Positions 54,846 through 64,000 of a stretch of 64,000 nt of DNA are shown piece after piece. Made by a program: the position numbers and the translations under genes. Under the pieces are notes generated by a model that searched no databases, had not been told where the DNA came from, and was given only the letters and a program-made list of their open reading frames with translations. Origin of the DNA: Ichthyophis bannanicus (lineage: Eukaryota; Chordata; Amphibia; Gymnophiona; Ichthyophiidae). Each line of letters starts with the position of its first letter. Position 1 is the stretch's first letter. Location of the stretch: positions 176,297,043 through 176,361,042 of the forward strand of contig CM066031.1 of NCBI GenBank assembly GCA_033557465.1, written 5' to 3'.

Positions 54846-55241
54846 GGAACAATCAGGAAGTCAGCCCTCACATATAGGTGACGTTGGCGCCGACAGAGCC
54901 CTCGCGGAAGCATCTCCCCAGCTTTCAAAGAAAACCTTTGGGAGAAGCCACCATGCATGTGTGGTCCTCCTCCCGCCCAAGGGTGCCATCTTGCTCGGTC
55001 TCCTTTTTTCCGTGGAGCCCTTCGGACATCTGTCTGGTTTCCCACGGAAAAAGTTGATTTTTTTACCGACCTGAATTTCATACGCTATGGTTGTCCACCG
55101 GTACTCTTCCTGCCACCCGAGCACACTGTCCCAGCATCGAGTCTCGGGTCCATACAATTTTCCTTCATGGTGCCTTCGCGTCTTTTTTTCCAGCTGGCAG
55201 CACTGCAGGTCTTCAACTTTGCTGGGTTACTTTTTTCCCCC

Positions 55242-57740
55242 ATGGCTACCGGTGGGTTCAAAAAGTGTGATCGGTGTGCCAAAATCATAACCCTTACCGA
55301 TACACATGACTGCAGCCTAAGGCCGAACCACGACCCTGTGACATGTGGTCTTTGCAAAAAGATGTCCACCAAGGCCCTCGAGCCGTCAGCAGCAGCAGCA
55401 CAATAAGTTTTTCCCGGAGTCCCTGGTGCCTCCGAAGACCAAGGCTCCCTCTGAAGCCATGGAATCCTGTGACACCCCTGAGGACCCTGGTCGATGCCGT
55501 GGCTCCTCAGAAAGGGGGTCTCCCTTGCGTGAACATGAAGAAGAAGAAAACCTCAAAGGCAGTGTCCCTGGTTGGTTCAGATAGGTTGGGTAAGCCCCGA
55601 ACCAAGTCCCGCAGACCGATGCTCGTCCGAGGGATCGGAGCGAGTGTGGCCCTCCAAGGTCGCCTGAAAGGAATCGACTGCAGATCCGCCTCAGATACCA
55701 GAACCTGTCCTCATTGAGGATTCCTCCCTCGGGGGAACCAGCGCAGGGCCCGAGTTCCTCGGTGCCTGCGCCAATGGCTGCAGAGCCTTCTGGTCTAAAA
55801 ACCAGAATGGTGTTTTTGGAGCAGTCTGTCTGTCTTCATAGACCAGCAGCAGACGTCCGGTACTACTGGTTCATCCACCTAGACCACTGGGCCGTTGACA
55901 TTGAGGACGTCCCCGTAGGCCGAGCCAATCCTCGAGACCATACAGCCTTGAGTCCATCCTCGGCCGAGGTCTTGATCCGACTCCTGTTCGACAGAAGAGA
56001 GGTCCTCCCCAGATAGCGCACATGGTACCAGCTGTGGGCCTCTGAGGGATGTGGGCAGGGCTCAGGTCTGGAGCCCACAGGCCAGCCTTCCCTCGAGTCT
56101 TTGACCGAATACTCGGAATGGTAGACCAAGGACGAGGAGTCGCTGGACACCCAATGCCACTGCGACGTTCTCTGACTCTCCTTCCTCCGAGCCCCGGCAT
56201 CGGTCCCCGCTCGAGGACATGGCATTCCTTGACTTCGTGTGGGACATTTATTTATTTATTTAGACAGTTTTGTATACCACCTTATCCTTCAATCAAAGTG
56301 GTCAGCAAGACATTGGGAGGCATACATTCAACAGGAGGGGATACGATTCACATACGTAAAAGGCAATCTACTTTATAGGTCTAAATGAGGATGGGTGGTT
56401 GAGGCTAAGTGGTGAGGGTAGCTAGTGGGTCACTTGGGTGGTATCTAGTGCTTGGCAACTTAAGGTGGTTGCTCATAAGCCTTGGTGAAAAGATGGGTCT
56501 TGAGAGCTTTGCGGAAGTCCTTGGTATCATTTAGGGTCCTTAAGTCCATGGGGAGGGAGTTCCATACTGCAGGCACCAGTAGCGAGGGAGCTCTCTTAGA
56601 TGTTACTTGCTTAGTCTTGTGATAACCTGTGGGTAAGGTGATCCTGTTGTCATTGTTGGTTCTTCTAGGCCTGTTACTGACATCCTTGGTTATTACGTCC
56701 TGGAGCGCATCTGCAGAGCGGTGATGGAAGATTTTGAAAATGTTCAGGATTGATTTGAATTTTGCCCTTGCAATTATTGGGAGCCAGTGCAGCTGTTGCA
56801 GGACAGGAGTGATGTGTTCAAAGGACATGTCAAAGGCCCTGGCATTCCCGACGGAATCAGAGGACGACCCTCGGACAGAAGAGCTAGCAATCCTCCAATA
56901 CGAGGCTCCTCTGAAGGAATTGTTCACGATACCCATTCCACCATCCTTGAACGACTAATGTTCCATATGTGGGAAACACCGGTATGGGTGCTGGTTGTGA
57001 GCAAGTGGCTCAACTCGATGTATTGGGTCCGACAGAGTCCTGGCTTCCAAAAGGCACAGCTGCCGCATAACTCCATGGTGGTGGCGTTGGCCACGCAGTG
57101 GCTTAAGAATCAAGAGACACTCCTTGTTTTCTCCTGGTAGGGAGGCCCAACCTTGGTGCCCTCGGCAGAAAGTGCTACCAGGGCTTGATGCTCAACGGCC
57201 AGATCCAGACCTACCAGCTGTATATGGGCATGTACCTGAAAGACCTGGTGAAAGAACTCGCTGAGTTTTCAGCTGGTCAAGAACCTTGCCAAAGCCGTCG
57301 GGTGCTCGAAATTCATGTCTCGGGCAGCCTATGACTACTTCGAGTTGGCGACTCAAGTAGCAGTGGCGGGCATCGGGGCTCGACGCCAGCCTTGACTACC
57401 ATCTTCCGATCTCGAGCAATGGGTTCAGGACAAATTGGTTGATATCCCATGCCAAGAGACAAACCTGTTTGGCAAACCCATGATGGAAAAGGCTGCGTGT
57501 TGGAGACAGAGTTCGTGACAAGGACCAGGCTCTCCAAAAAGACTGCTGCCCCTCCCCGACGGAAGGGCCTGAGTAAAAAGCCCTTTTACCTGAGGAAAGG
57601 AGTTGCTTACAGAAACTACCCATGCTTTCAGGCCTCCCCAGCAGGGTTAGGAGCCCAAGGGACATGGGCAAGGCCCTCATAAGCAGAAGGCTTCCAAGCC
57701 CCAGGCATCTGTTCCAGCCCAGCCGGGAAGAGTTTTTGAC
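55242..57740 (+). pseudogene. DIRS-E gag, degenerate
   Basis: It starts MATGGFKKCDRCAKIITLTDTHDC, followed by a CGLCKKMSTKAL block. Frame shifts are many. The core resumes after the L2 with EELAILQYEAPLKELF, MFHMWETP, QSPGFQKAQLPHNSMVV and YQLYMGMYLKDL. A basic C-terminus (KPFYLRKGVAYRNYP) ends near 57640. Confidence 0.7.
56248..56822 (-). mobile_element. L2-like LINE 3' end in DIRS-E gag
   Basis: GGACAT lies on both sides (56242-56247 and 56823-56828). The minus strand encodes the RT C-terminal tail HITPVLQQLHWLPIIARAKFKS...RAPSLLVPAVWNSLPMDLRTLND.KDFRKALKTHLF. It ends at its 3' side in (AAAT)n. Confidence 0.85.
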
Positions 57741-58323
57741 TCCTTGGACATAGCATCTCTACCCCAAGGAGGACAACAGCCCACAGAGTACATCTGATCC
57801 TGTATGCCAAACAGGTGACCAGCCATCACCACTGATTCTTGGGCGCTCCCCTTTTCTTCCCTGGAGATCCCAGCAGGTCTCCCCTTCACCGGAACCTTCT
57901 ACTGAAGGAACTCCAGGTCTTCTCGAGGACAAGGCAGTGGAACCAGTACCTCAACACCTCAGAGGCAAAGGATTCTACTCCAGTTATTTCCTCATGCCAA
58001 AAAGAGCAGGGGGGGCCTAAGGCCCATCCTGGACCTGCAGAACCTGAACAGGTTCCCGGTGAGGGAGAAGTTCAAGATGCTCTCCCTTGGAACATTGCTG
58101 CCTTACTTCCAGCAGGGAGACTAGCTGTGCTCATTGGATCTGAAGGATGCCTATATCCACATCCTCATTCACCCCAGCCACAGGCAGTACCTTTGCTTTC
58201 GTGGTGGGGGGCAGCCACTACCAGTACAGAATACTATTCTTCAGCCTGGCTTCTGCCCTATGGTCTTCAGCAAATGTCTAGCAAATGGTGGCTGCCTTCC
58301 TCAGTCTCCAGGGGGTATTCGTT
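57740..58323 (+). pseudogene. DIRS-E pol, N-terminal part of RT, degenerate
   Basis: Readable in pieces: HRNLLLKELQVF, AKGFYSSYFLMPKRAGG-like, LRPILDL-like (near 58015), MDLKDAYIHILIHPSHRQYL (motif A, 58134 onward), FSKCLANGG. It ends at GVF just before the catalytic YLDD, which follows at 63938 after DIRS-D. Confidence 0.75.
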
Positions 58324-58325
58324 TA

Positions 58326-58485
58326 TTTCCAGGAACAAGCAGGAATAAGTCCTCACATATGGGTACGTCGGTACCGACGGAGCCTGCGCGGGAAAGCTCC
58401 CCAGCCTTTCAGATGAAAGGCTTTTGGGGCCTCCCACTGCACATGCGCGCTGCCTTCCCGCCTTCCTGACCAGCTCTCTTCAGTT
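58326..58485 (+). repeat. DIRS-D left inverted terminal repeat
   Basis: It pairs with about 63745-63905. Landmarks: GGTACGTCGGTACCGACGG, CTTTCAGATGAAAGG and ATGCGCGCTGCCTTCCCGCC. Confidence 0.9.
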
Positions 58486-58711
58486 TCTCTTTTTCCACGG
58501 AGCCAGCAGGTCGTGTTCCTGTCACCGCTGAAGAAATTGTTAAATTTGTTATTTTTCTTTAGACCGCGTACCTGCCTTCCCCATACCAAAACCGGTACCG
58601 CCGGTCTCTCTTTCTTTCTTTATAAAAAAAAAAAAAAAAAAGACTTTTTTATTTTCTTCAGCACAGCTTGGTACCTGTTGTTAGGCCTTAAGGCCTACAC
58701 AAATTCTCCTC

Positions 58712-60514
58712 ATGGAGAAGCCAGTCCCTGGTTTTAAAAAATGTACCAAATGCAGTGCTGTCATTTCTGTCACAGACACCCATGAATGGTATCTCAAATG
58801 TTTGGGACCTGAACACTCCATACCGGACTGCCCATCCTGCACCCAGATGTCTAAACGTGGTTTGCAGAACCGGGCCAACAAGCTCCATGTGCTGTTTCCT
58901 TCAGAAGCATCACAGTCATCCAGGTCTTCCTCTCCGGATGGATATCAGGTAACCAAAACTTCTGTGGGCAAATCCTCTAAAAGCAAATCTCTTTCTAAAG
59001 ATCGAGAGGCTCTCAATTTTGAGTTCGAGGATTCTGCCCAGGCCAAAAAACCCCGGCGGGAGGTTCCGGCCTCCAAAGCAATCATGGGGTCACAGGTTGA
59101 CATCGATGGCACGGCCTCGACCGATCACCTGTTGGACTGCTCTGGGGTACCGGCCCATACCGGTACCGACATCCAGGCAGTAGTGGCGTCTATGGGCAGT
59201 ACTGTCCAGACCATGCAGCAGGCCGTTCTGGCATTCATTAAGGCTGCGACGCCCTCGGTACCGATTTCATCGGTACCGACCCCGGTTCCGGTATCCACAC
59301 CGGAACCGAGACCATCGACTTCCAAACGTCGATCGGTTCCGCATGCTGGATTCTGGCTTTCGCCTGGTACCGATCCCATGCCCGATACGCCCGATGTCGA
59401 TACCGATCGGTATGCGTATCGTACATTGGCAGTACAGAGGGAAGACTCAGATTATTCTGATGAATTCAATTCCTCTGATGACTCTGCTGAGCTTACTCTT
59501 CCTGAGGAGCCCTCTTCTCCAAAGAGGAGGATGTCTCCTCCAGAGGATTTATCCTTTCAGGATTTCATTGTTGATGTAGCTAAAGCACTTTCTATTGCTA
59601 CATCTTCTGAAAAAGAACCCAGATCAAAAAAATTGGACATTTTAGGATACTCAAAAGCTCCTAAAGAGGCAGTCACTCTGCCTGTCCATGAAATCCTTCA
59701 AGAACACTTGATGGATTTGTGGGAGACTCCTTTAACACTGTCTCCACATTCCCGTAGGTTGGACACCATGTATCGGGTCCCTCCTTCGCCTGGGTTCCAG
59801 AAAACTCAGCTGCCTCACCACTCTATTGTGGTGAAGTCTGCCATGAAGAAAATAAAGAGTCCTAAAAGGCATTCTTCTACCCCTCCAGGGCGAGAATGTA
59901 AGACCCTAGACTCTTTTGGAAGAAAGATGTTCCAGGCTAGTATGCTTATAGCCAGGATCAATTCTTATAGCCTTTATATGGGCATGTTTCTTGGACAACT
60001 TGCCCTAAAAATACAGAATTTTGCCCCCTTTATCCCTGATGATCAAAGGGCGGACTTCTTTTCTATGGTGACACAACTTTCAGAGGTCTCCAAGTTCTCC
60101 AACAGGGCAGCCTTTGATTCCTTTGAAGTTGCAGGCAGAGCTTTGGGAATTGCTATTGCAGCCCGACGTCTCGCTTGGCTCCAGGCTTCTGACCTAGAAC
60201 CCTGGGTTGTAGATGGCCTCAGGAATCTGCCCTGTACCGGTGAGAACTTATTTGGGGAAGACTGGCAGATTAAAGCTGCTCAAATGGATGCAGAAAATGC
60301 CACTCTAGATAGACTTTCCAAGTCTACTTCTACCCCTGCCAAAAAGAAGTCTTTTAAAAGACCTTACTATAAAAAGGCCAGATTTCCCACAAATACTGGC
60401 CAGCAATCTGCTCAGCCTCGCTTTGCGGCTAAGCGTCAACAATCTAAGCAGATAAAGTCAAAGCCTGCAGTGTCTGCTACACCCCAGCAGGCTCAACCCC
60501 CTCAGGGGTTTTGA
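58712..60514 (+). CDS. DIRS-D gag-like protein, intact
   Basis: The protein is 600 codons, starting at ATG 58712 after an A-rich leader. The N-terminus has GFKKCTKCSAVISVTDTHEW followed by CLGPEH...CPSC (residues about 8-48), a CxxC...C..H...CxxC pattern that may bind zinc. A low-complexity Ser/Pro/Thr region follows (about 60-260). The conserved core has SPPEDLSFQDFIVDVAKALS (about 273), MYRVPPSPGFQKTQLPHHSIVV (about 352), INSYSLYMGMFLGQL (about 414) and WLQASDLEPWVVDGL (about 490). The C-terminus is Lys/Arg/Gln-rich. Role by position: particle or nucleic-acid-binding protein of the element. Its TGA overlaps the beginning of the pol frame. Confidence 0.88.
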   Translation: MEKPVPGFKKCTKCSAVISVTDTHEWYLKCLGPEHSIPDCPSCTQMSKRGLQNRANKLHVLFPSEASQSSRSSSPDGYQVTKTSVGKSSKSKSLSKDREALNFEFEDSAQAKKPRREVPASKAIMGSQVDIDGTASTDHLLDCSGVPAHTGTDIQAVVASMGSTVQTMQQAVLAFIKAATPSVPISSVPTPVPVSTPEPRPSTSKRRSVPHAGFWLSPGTDPMPDTPDVDTDRYAYRTLAVQREDSDYSDEFNSSDDSAELTLPEEPSSPKRRMSPPEDLSFQDFIVDVAKALSIATSSEKEPRSKKLDILGYSKAPKEAVTLPVHEILQEHLMDLWETPLTLSPHSRRLDTMYRVPPSPGFQKTQLPHHSIVVKSAMKKIKSPKRHSSTPPGRECKTLDSFGRKMFQASMLIARINSYSLYMGMFLGQLALKIQNFAPFIPDDQRADFFSMVTQLSEVSKFSNRAAFDSFEVAGRALGIAIAARRLAWLQASDLEPWVVDGLRNLPCTGENLFGEDWQIKAAQMDAENATLDRLSKSTSTPAKKKSFKRPYYKKARFPTNTGQQSAQPRFAAKRQQSKQIKSKPAVSATPQQAQPPQGF

Positions 60515-60515
60515 C

Positions 60516-62438
60516 TTGCCTCTAGAGAACTTGCCGTTTCTGGCTCTAGAACAACCAGAGCCCCTCACCATTCCTGGAAGGCTAGCTCATTTTGCTCCCA
60601 GATGGGAACAAATCACATCAGAGCAATGGACCCTCTCTATTATCCGGGAGGGCTACAAACTTCATTTCTCCAGCCTTCCTCCCCATACCATGGTGAGGCA
60701 ATTCAGTTCTCCCCCATCTCTTCTGACCCTGTTGGGTCAGGAAGTCTCTTCTCTTCTTGCCCAAGGGGCAATAGAGGAGGTTCCTCCTCCACAACAGGGG
60801 TTAGGTTTCTACTCCCCTTACTTTCTCATAACAAAGAAGACAGGGGGCTTCAGACCTATCCTAGATCTGAGAGAATTGAACAGGTTTCTATTCAAGGAGA
60901 AATTCAAAATGCTCTCTCTGGGCCTTCTCCTTCCATACCTTCAGAGTCAGGATTGGCTTTGTTCTCTAGATCTCAAGGATGCGTACACTCATATACTCAT
61001 CCATCCATCCCACAGAAAATATCTAAGATTTCTGTTCCAGGGAAAACATTTCCAGTACAGAGTACTACCCTTCGGTCTGGCCTCTGCTCCAAGAGTTTTC
61101 ACAAAATGCATGGCAGTCGTAGCTGCATTTCTCAGAGGCATGGGAATCTTTGTCTTCCCATATCTGGACGACTGGCTCATCCGAGCTCCATCTCAGTCAG
61201 AAGCCCAGATGTCTCTGGACCGCACAAGGCGTATTCTTCAATATCTGGGACTTGTGGTAAACATTCCCAAATCCCAACTCATCCCTACTCAGTCTCTGGA
61301 ATTCATAGGGGCCCAATTGGACTCCACCACTGCAAGGGCCTACCTCCCTCTGGTCCGAGGCCAAAGACTAATAAGCTTGGCCTCCCAGGCTCAGTCCAGA
61401 AGTCACTTGTCAGCCAGAGAAATGCTGCAGCTTCTGGGCCACATGGCCTCCACGGTACACGTGGTGCCCTACGCTCGTCTTCATATGAGAGCAGCTCAAT
61501 GGACCTTGGCCACCCAGTGGTCTCAAGCATCAGGACTGCTCTCAGACCAAATACTCACCTCAAAACGACTGTTTTGGTCTCTCCAGTGGTGGACATCCTC
61601 CAAAAATCTGTTGTTGGGGATCCCCTTCCAACCTTCGTTGCCCCAAGCAACCCTCACAACAGATGCCTCCCAAGCAGGGTGGGGAGCTCATCTCCAGCAC
61701 CTCTCCACTCAGGGCACCTGGTCTCCTCAGGAGACCACCCTTCACATCAACCTTCTGGAACTGCGAGCAATCTTCCTTGCCCTCACAGTCTTCCACACCC
61801 TCCTTGTCAACCTGACTGTCCTAGTCCAAACAGACAATCAGGTAGCCATGTTCTATGTCAACAAACAAGGAGGGACGGGCTCTCTGTTGCTTTGCAACGA
61901 AGCTCTCAGATTATGGGCCTTCGCCAGAGAGCACCAAATTCATCTTCTGGCAGTATATCTTCCAGGAGTTCAAAACTCTCGGGCAGACAGACTCAGTCGA
62001 GTTCTGCTCCCACACGAATGGTCCCTACATATGGACCAGATACGCAGAATCTTTCAGGAATGGGGGACCCCGGACATAGACCTCTTTGCAAGTCCGTGGA
62101 ATGCCAAACTTCCCCGGTTCTGTTCCAGGACTCCGTGTCAGGGAGCTCAGGCCAACGATGCCTTTCTCCTACATTGGGGTCAGGAATTCCTGTACGCTTT
62201 TCCACCCATTCCTTTGATTCCCAAGACTCTGTTCAAACTTCAGAGGGATCACGGATCCATGATCCTCATTGCTCCACGCTGGCCACGCCAAGTGTGGTTC
62301 CCTCTCCTTCTACAGCTCTCCCAGGGCTCCTCCCTGGACCTGGGAGCTGCACCAGACCTTCTGTCTCAGGAGCAGGGGACTTTGTGGCATCCAAACCCCA
62401 AGTCCCTACATCTCCGAGCTTGGTTACTGAAGGCTTAA
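60516..62438 (+). CDS. DIRS-D pol: RT, RNase H, methyltransferase-like, intact
   Basis: The open frame is 640 codons in +1 frame to gag. It has no ATG at its start, so translation may depend on frameshifting or re-initiation at the gag stop. RT: GGFRPILDLRELNRFL (about 112), CSLDLKDAYTHILIHPSHRKYLRF (about 150), FGLASAPRVFTKCM (about 185), FPYLDDWLI (about 215). RNase H: LTTDASQAGWGAHL (about 380), LLELRAIFLAL, VQTDNQVAMFYVNKQGGTG, ADRLSRVL. MT-like tail: IDLFASPWNAKLPRF (about 523), LYAFPPIPLIPKTLFKLQ, IAPRWPRQVWFPLLL. All expected catalytic acids are present. Confidence 0.92.
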   Translation: MPLENLPFLALEQPEPLTIPGRLAHFAPRWEQITSEQWTLSIIREGYKLHFSSLPPHTMVRQFSSPPSLLTLLGQEVSSLLAQGAIEEVPPPQQGLGFYSPYFLITKKTGGFRPILDLRELNRFLFKEKFKMLSLGLLLPYLQSQDWLCSLDLKDAYTHILIHPSHRKYLRFLFQGKHFQYRVLPFGLASAPRVFTKCMAVVAAFLRGMGIFVFPYLDDWLIRAPSQSEAQMSLDRTRRILQYLGLVVNIPKSQLIPTQSLEFIGAQLDSTTARAYLPLVRGQRLISLASQAQSRSHLSAREMLQLLGHMASTVHVVPYARLHMRAAQWTLATQWSQASGLLSDQILTSKRLFWSLQWWTSSKNLLLGIPFQPSLPQATLTTDASQAGWGAHLQHLSTQGTWSPQETTLHINLLELRAIFLALTVFHTLLVNLTVLVQTDNQVAMFYVNKQGGTGSLLLCNEALRLWAFAREHQIHLLAVYLPGVQNSRADRLSRVLLPHEWSLHMDQIRRIFQEWGTPDIDLFASPWNAKLPRFCSRTPCQGAQANDAFLLHWGQEFLYAFPPIPLIPKTLFKLQRDHGSMILIAPRWPRQVWFPLLLQLSQGSSLDLGAAPDLLSQEQGTLWHPNPKSLHLRAWLLKA

Positions 62439-63476
62439 GCCTTCATGAGTTTAATCTTTCCCAACCAGTGAAAGATATCCTTCATGCCTCTAGGAAACCC
62501 TCTACTAGGCGTTCCTATGCTTTCAAATGGAAACGTTTTTCCATTTGGTGTGCGCAACAGGGTCTTGACCCTCTAGCACTTCCTTTGAATTCTCTACTGG
62601 ACTATCTCCTGCATCTTTCCAATGCAGGCCTCAAGACGAATTCAGTACGAGTCCATTTAAGTGCTATTGCAGCATCCTTAAAACCTATAAATGGACAACC
62701 TGTCTCCTCTCATCCTCTTATTGCAAGGTTCATGAGAGGCCTGACCCTCACTAAGCCTCCCATCCGACCTCCTCCGGTAGCATGGGACTTGAATCTAGTT
62801 CTGGGTCAACTTATGAAGCCACCTTTTGAACCGTTGGTATCTACCTCCCTGAAATTTCTTTCCTGGAAGGTTCTTTTCCTTATTGCAGTCACTTCGGCTC
62901 GCCGCATCAGTGAACTGCAGGCTTTGGTGGCTAATCCACCTTATACCAGATTTCATCATGATAAGGTGGTCCTTAGGACGAATCCCCACTTTATGCCTAA
63001 AGTGGTCTCGCCTTTTCATCTTAATCAAGAGGTATATCTACCTGTTTTTTTTCCCGGCTCCTCATGCATCCAGTGCAGAGAGGAACCTTCATACTCTTGA
63101 CTGTAAAAGAGCTCTCGCCTTTTACCTCAACAGGACTCAGCCACATCGAAAGTCTTCCCAACTTTTTGTGGCTTTTGATCCTTCTCATTTGGGACTTCCA
63201 GTCACCAAACGTACACTTTCCAATTGGATTGCTCAGTGTATTTCTTTTGCTTACCAGAGTAAGAACATTTCTCTGGAAGGCCATGTCACAGCTCACAATG
63301 TGAGAGCCATGGCTACTTCTATGGCTCATCTTCACTCTGTGTCCATAGATCAGATCTGTCGAGCAGCCACTTGGGCCTCGGTTCATACCTTCACAGCCCA
63401 TTACTGCTTGGACAAGGACTCCCGCCGGGATGCCTTGTTTGGTCAGGCTGTCCTCAAACACCTGTTCCATACTTAA
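60602..63476 (+). pseudogene. DIRS-D tyrosine recombinase, one frameshift
   Basis: The frame is open from 60602 to 63100 and continues in the next frame to 63476. Recombinase blocks: LSQPVKDILHASRKPSTRRSYAFKWKRFSIWC (about 62455), AVTSARRISELQALV (first Arg, about 62895), then after the break AHNVRAMATS (HxxR, about 63292) and AATWASVHTFTAHYCLDKDS (Tyr, about 63400). Compared with DIRS-C, one extra base lies near 63050-63060, in the T-run and CCCGGCTCC stretch. Everything else is kept. The part before 62438 overlaps pol. Confidence 0.88.
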
Positions 63477-63570
63477 ACAACTCCTGCCCACCTTCCCTGG
63501 ATGGATGCCTGAGATCCATACGAAGATGGTTTACCCTTGGAGGGGGATCTCCCAGGCATCTTAGCTAGGG

Positions 63571-63672
63571 AGTCCCCATATGTGAGGACTTATTCCTGCT
63601 TGTTCCTGGAGATAGCACAGTTACTTACCTGTAACAGGTGATCTCTGGGAACAGCAGGAATTAGTCCTCACA
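63571..63672 (+). repeat. DIRS-D internal complementary region
   Basis: It joins the complements of the left edge (…CTGCTTGTTCCTGGAGATA) and the right edge (GCACAGTTACTTACCTGTAA…). Confidence 0.9.
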
Positions 63673-63744
63673 ACCCACCCACCTCCCCTAGGAGTTGTAT
63701 CTCTATCTATCTTCCTTTCCTCTCTCTATTGTCTCAGCTTTAAA

Positions 63745-63937
63745 CTCGAACTGAAGAGAGCTGGTCAGGAAGGCGGGAAGGCAGCGCGCATGTGCAGTGG
63801 GAGGCCCCAAAAGCCTTTCATCTGAAAGGCTGGGGAGCTTTCCCGCGCAGGCTCCGTCGGTACCGACGTACCCATATGTGAGGACTAATTCCTGCTGTTC
63901 CCAGAGATCACCTGTTACAGGTAAGTAACTGTGCTTT
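63745..63937 (+). repeat. DIRS-D right inverted terminal repeat and extension
   Basis: It mirrors 58326-58485, then has GATCACCTGTTACAGGTAAG and AACTGTGC at the outer edge. Confidence 0.9.
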
Positions 63938-64000
63938 CCCTACCTGGATGACTGGCTCATAAAAGAAGGCACAGCAGCGGAGGTGCAGCAGGCCACGGCA
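63938..64000 (+). pseudogene. DIRS-E pol continuation (YLDD block)
   Basis: TTCCCTACCTGGATGACTGG reads FPYLDDW, then LIKEGTAAEVQQAT to the edge. It completes the RT block interrupted at 58323. Confidence 0.85.

Larger units (their letters stand above)
58324..63937 (+). mobile_element. DIRS-D, complete and nearly intact
   Basis: The element is about 5.6 kb. ITRs, ICR, open gag (600 codons), open pol (640 codons) and a recombinase with one frameshift are present. It is inserted in the RT gene of DIRS-E between the codons for FVF and PYLDD at a TTTTCC site, with no target duplication. It is the youngest-looking DIRS here. Confidence 0.92.
54846..64000 (+). mobile_element. DIRS-E (A-type), split by L2 and DIRS-D, runs off the window
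   Basis: The left end is near 54846 (AACAATCAGGAAGTCAG). Gag spans 55242-57740 with an L2 at 56248-56822. Pol starts near 57740 and is cut at 58323 by DIRS-D. It resumes at about 63938 with PYLDDWLI and continues past 64000. Confidence 0.85.

Overview
This is vertebrate genomic DNA, not microbial. The one host coding piece I can support is a 136-bp exon at 35789-35924 (+) with intact splice signals. Its translation matches exon 5 of GBE1 (glycogen branching enzyme). The window is therefore parts of two GBE1 introns, at least about 35.8 kb upstream and 28 kb downstream of that exon, filled almost entirely by transposable elements. The mix (many DIRS tyrosine-recombinase retrotransposons, CR1, L2 and L1/Tx1 LINEs, a GIY-YIG Penelope-like element, hAT and pogo/Tigger-like DNA elements) and the large introns suggest an amphibian, perhaps a caecilian. 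That species guess is inference.

Layout. 1-16.5 kb: decayed DIRS copies G, F and H (B-type), interrupted by CR1 and CR1-like LINEs and L2 tails, plus a relic recombinase of a third DIRS family. 16.9-26.0 kb: a Penelope-like element (minus strand) with inverted long terminal repeats and a 15-bp target duplication; it is split by a full-length L1-like LINE (17948-23316, 16-bp duplication) and by a Tigger-like element (24413-25462, TA). 26.4-28.5 kb: a CR1-like LINE holding a DIRS end fragment, then a small retroelement endonuclease-like ORF. 28.5-34.3 kb: DIRS-A with open pol and recombinase frames. 34.3-38.4 kb: GBE1 exon and flanking intron with a hAT MITE. 38.4-54.5 kb: a four-level nest, DIRS-B containing CR1, which contains DIRS-C, which contains an L2 LINE. 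54.8 kb to the end: DIRS-E, broken by an L2 and by DIRS-D, the best-preserved element (gag and pol open, one frameshift in the recombinase).

How the parts work. Each complete DIRS has gag (Cys/His N-terminus), pol (reverse transcriptase, RNase H, methyltransferase-like tail) and a tyrosine recombinase (Arg...HxxR...Tyr). Inverted terminal repeats plus an internal complementary region (ICR), which joins the complements of both outer ends, fit circle-based replication without target duplication. Empty sites inferred for A, C and D all read TTTTCC. All recognisable DIRS copies lie in the sense direction of GBE1.
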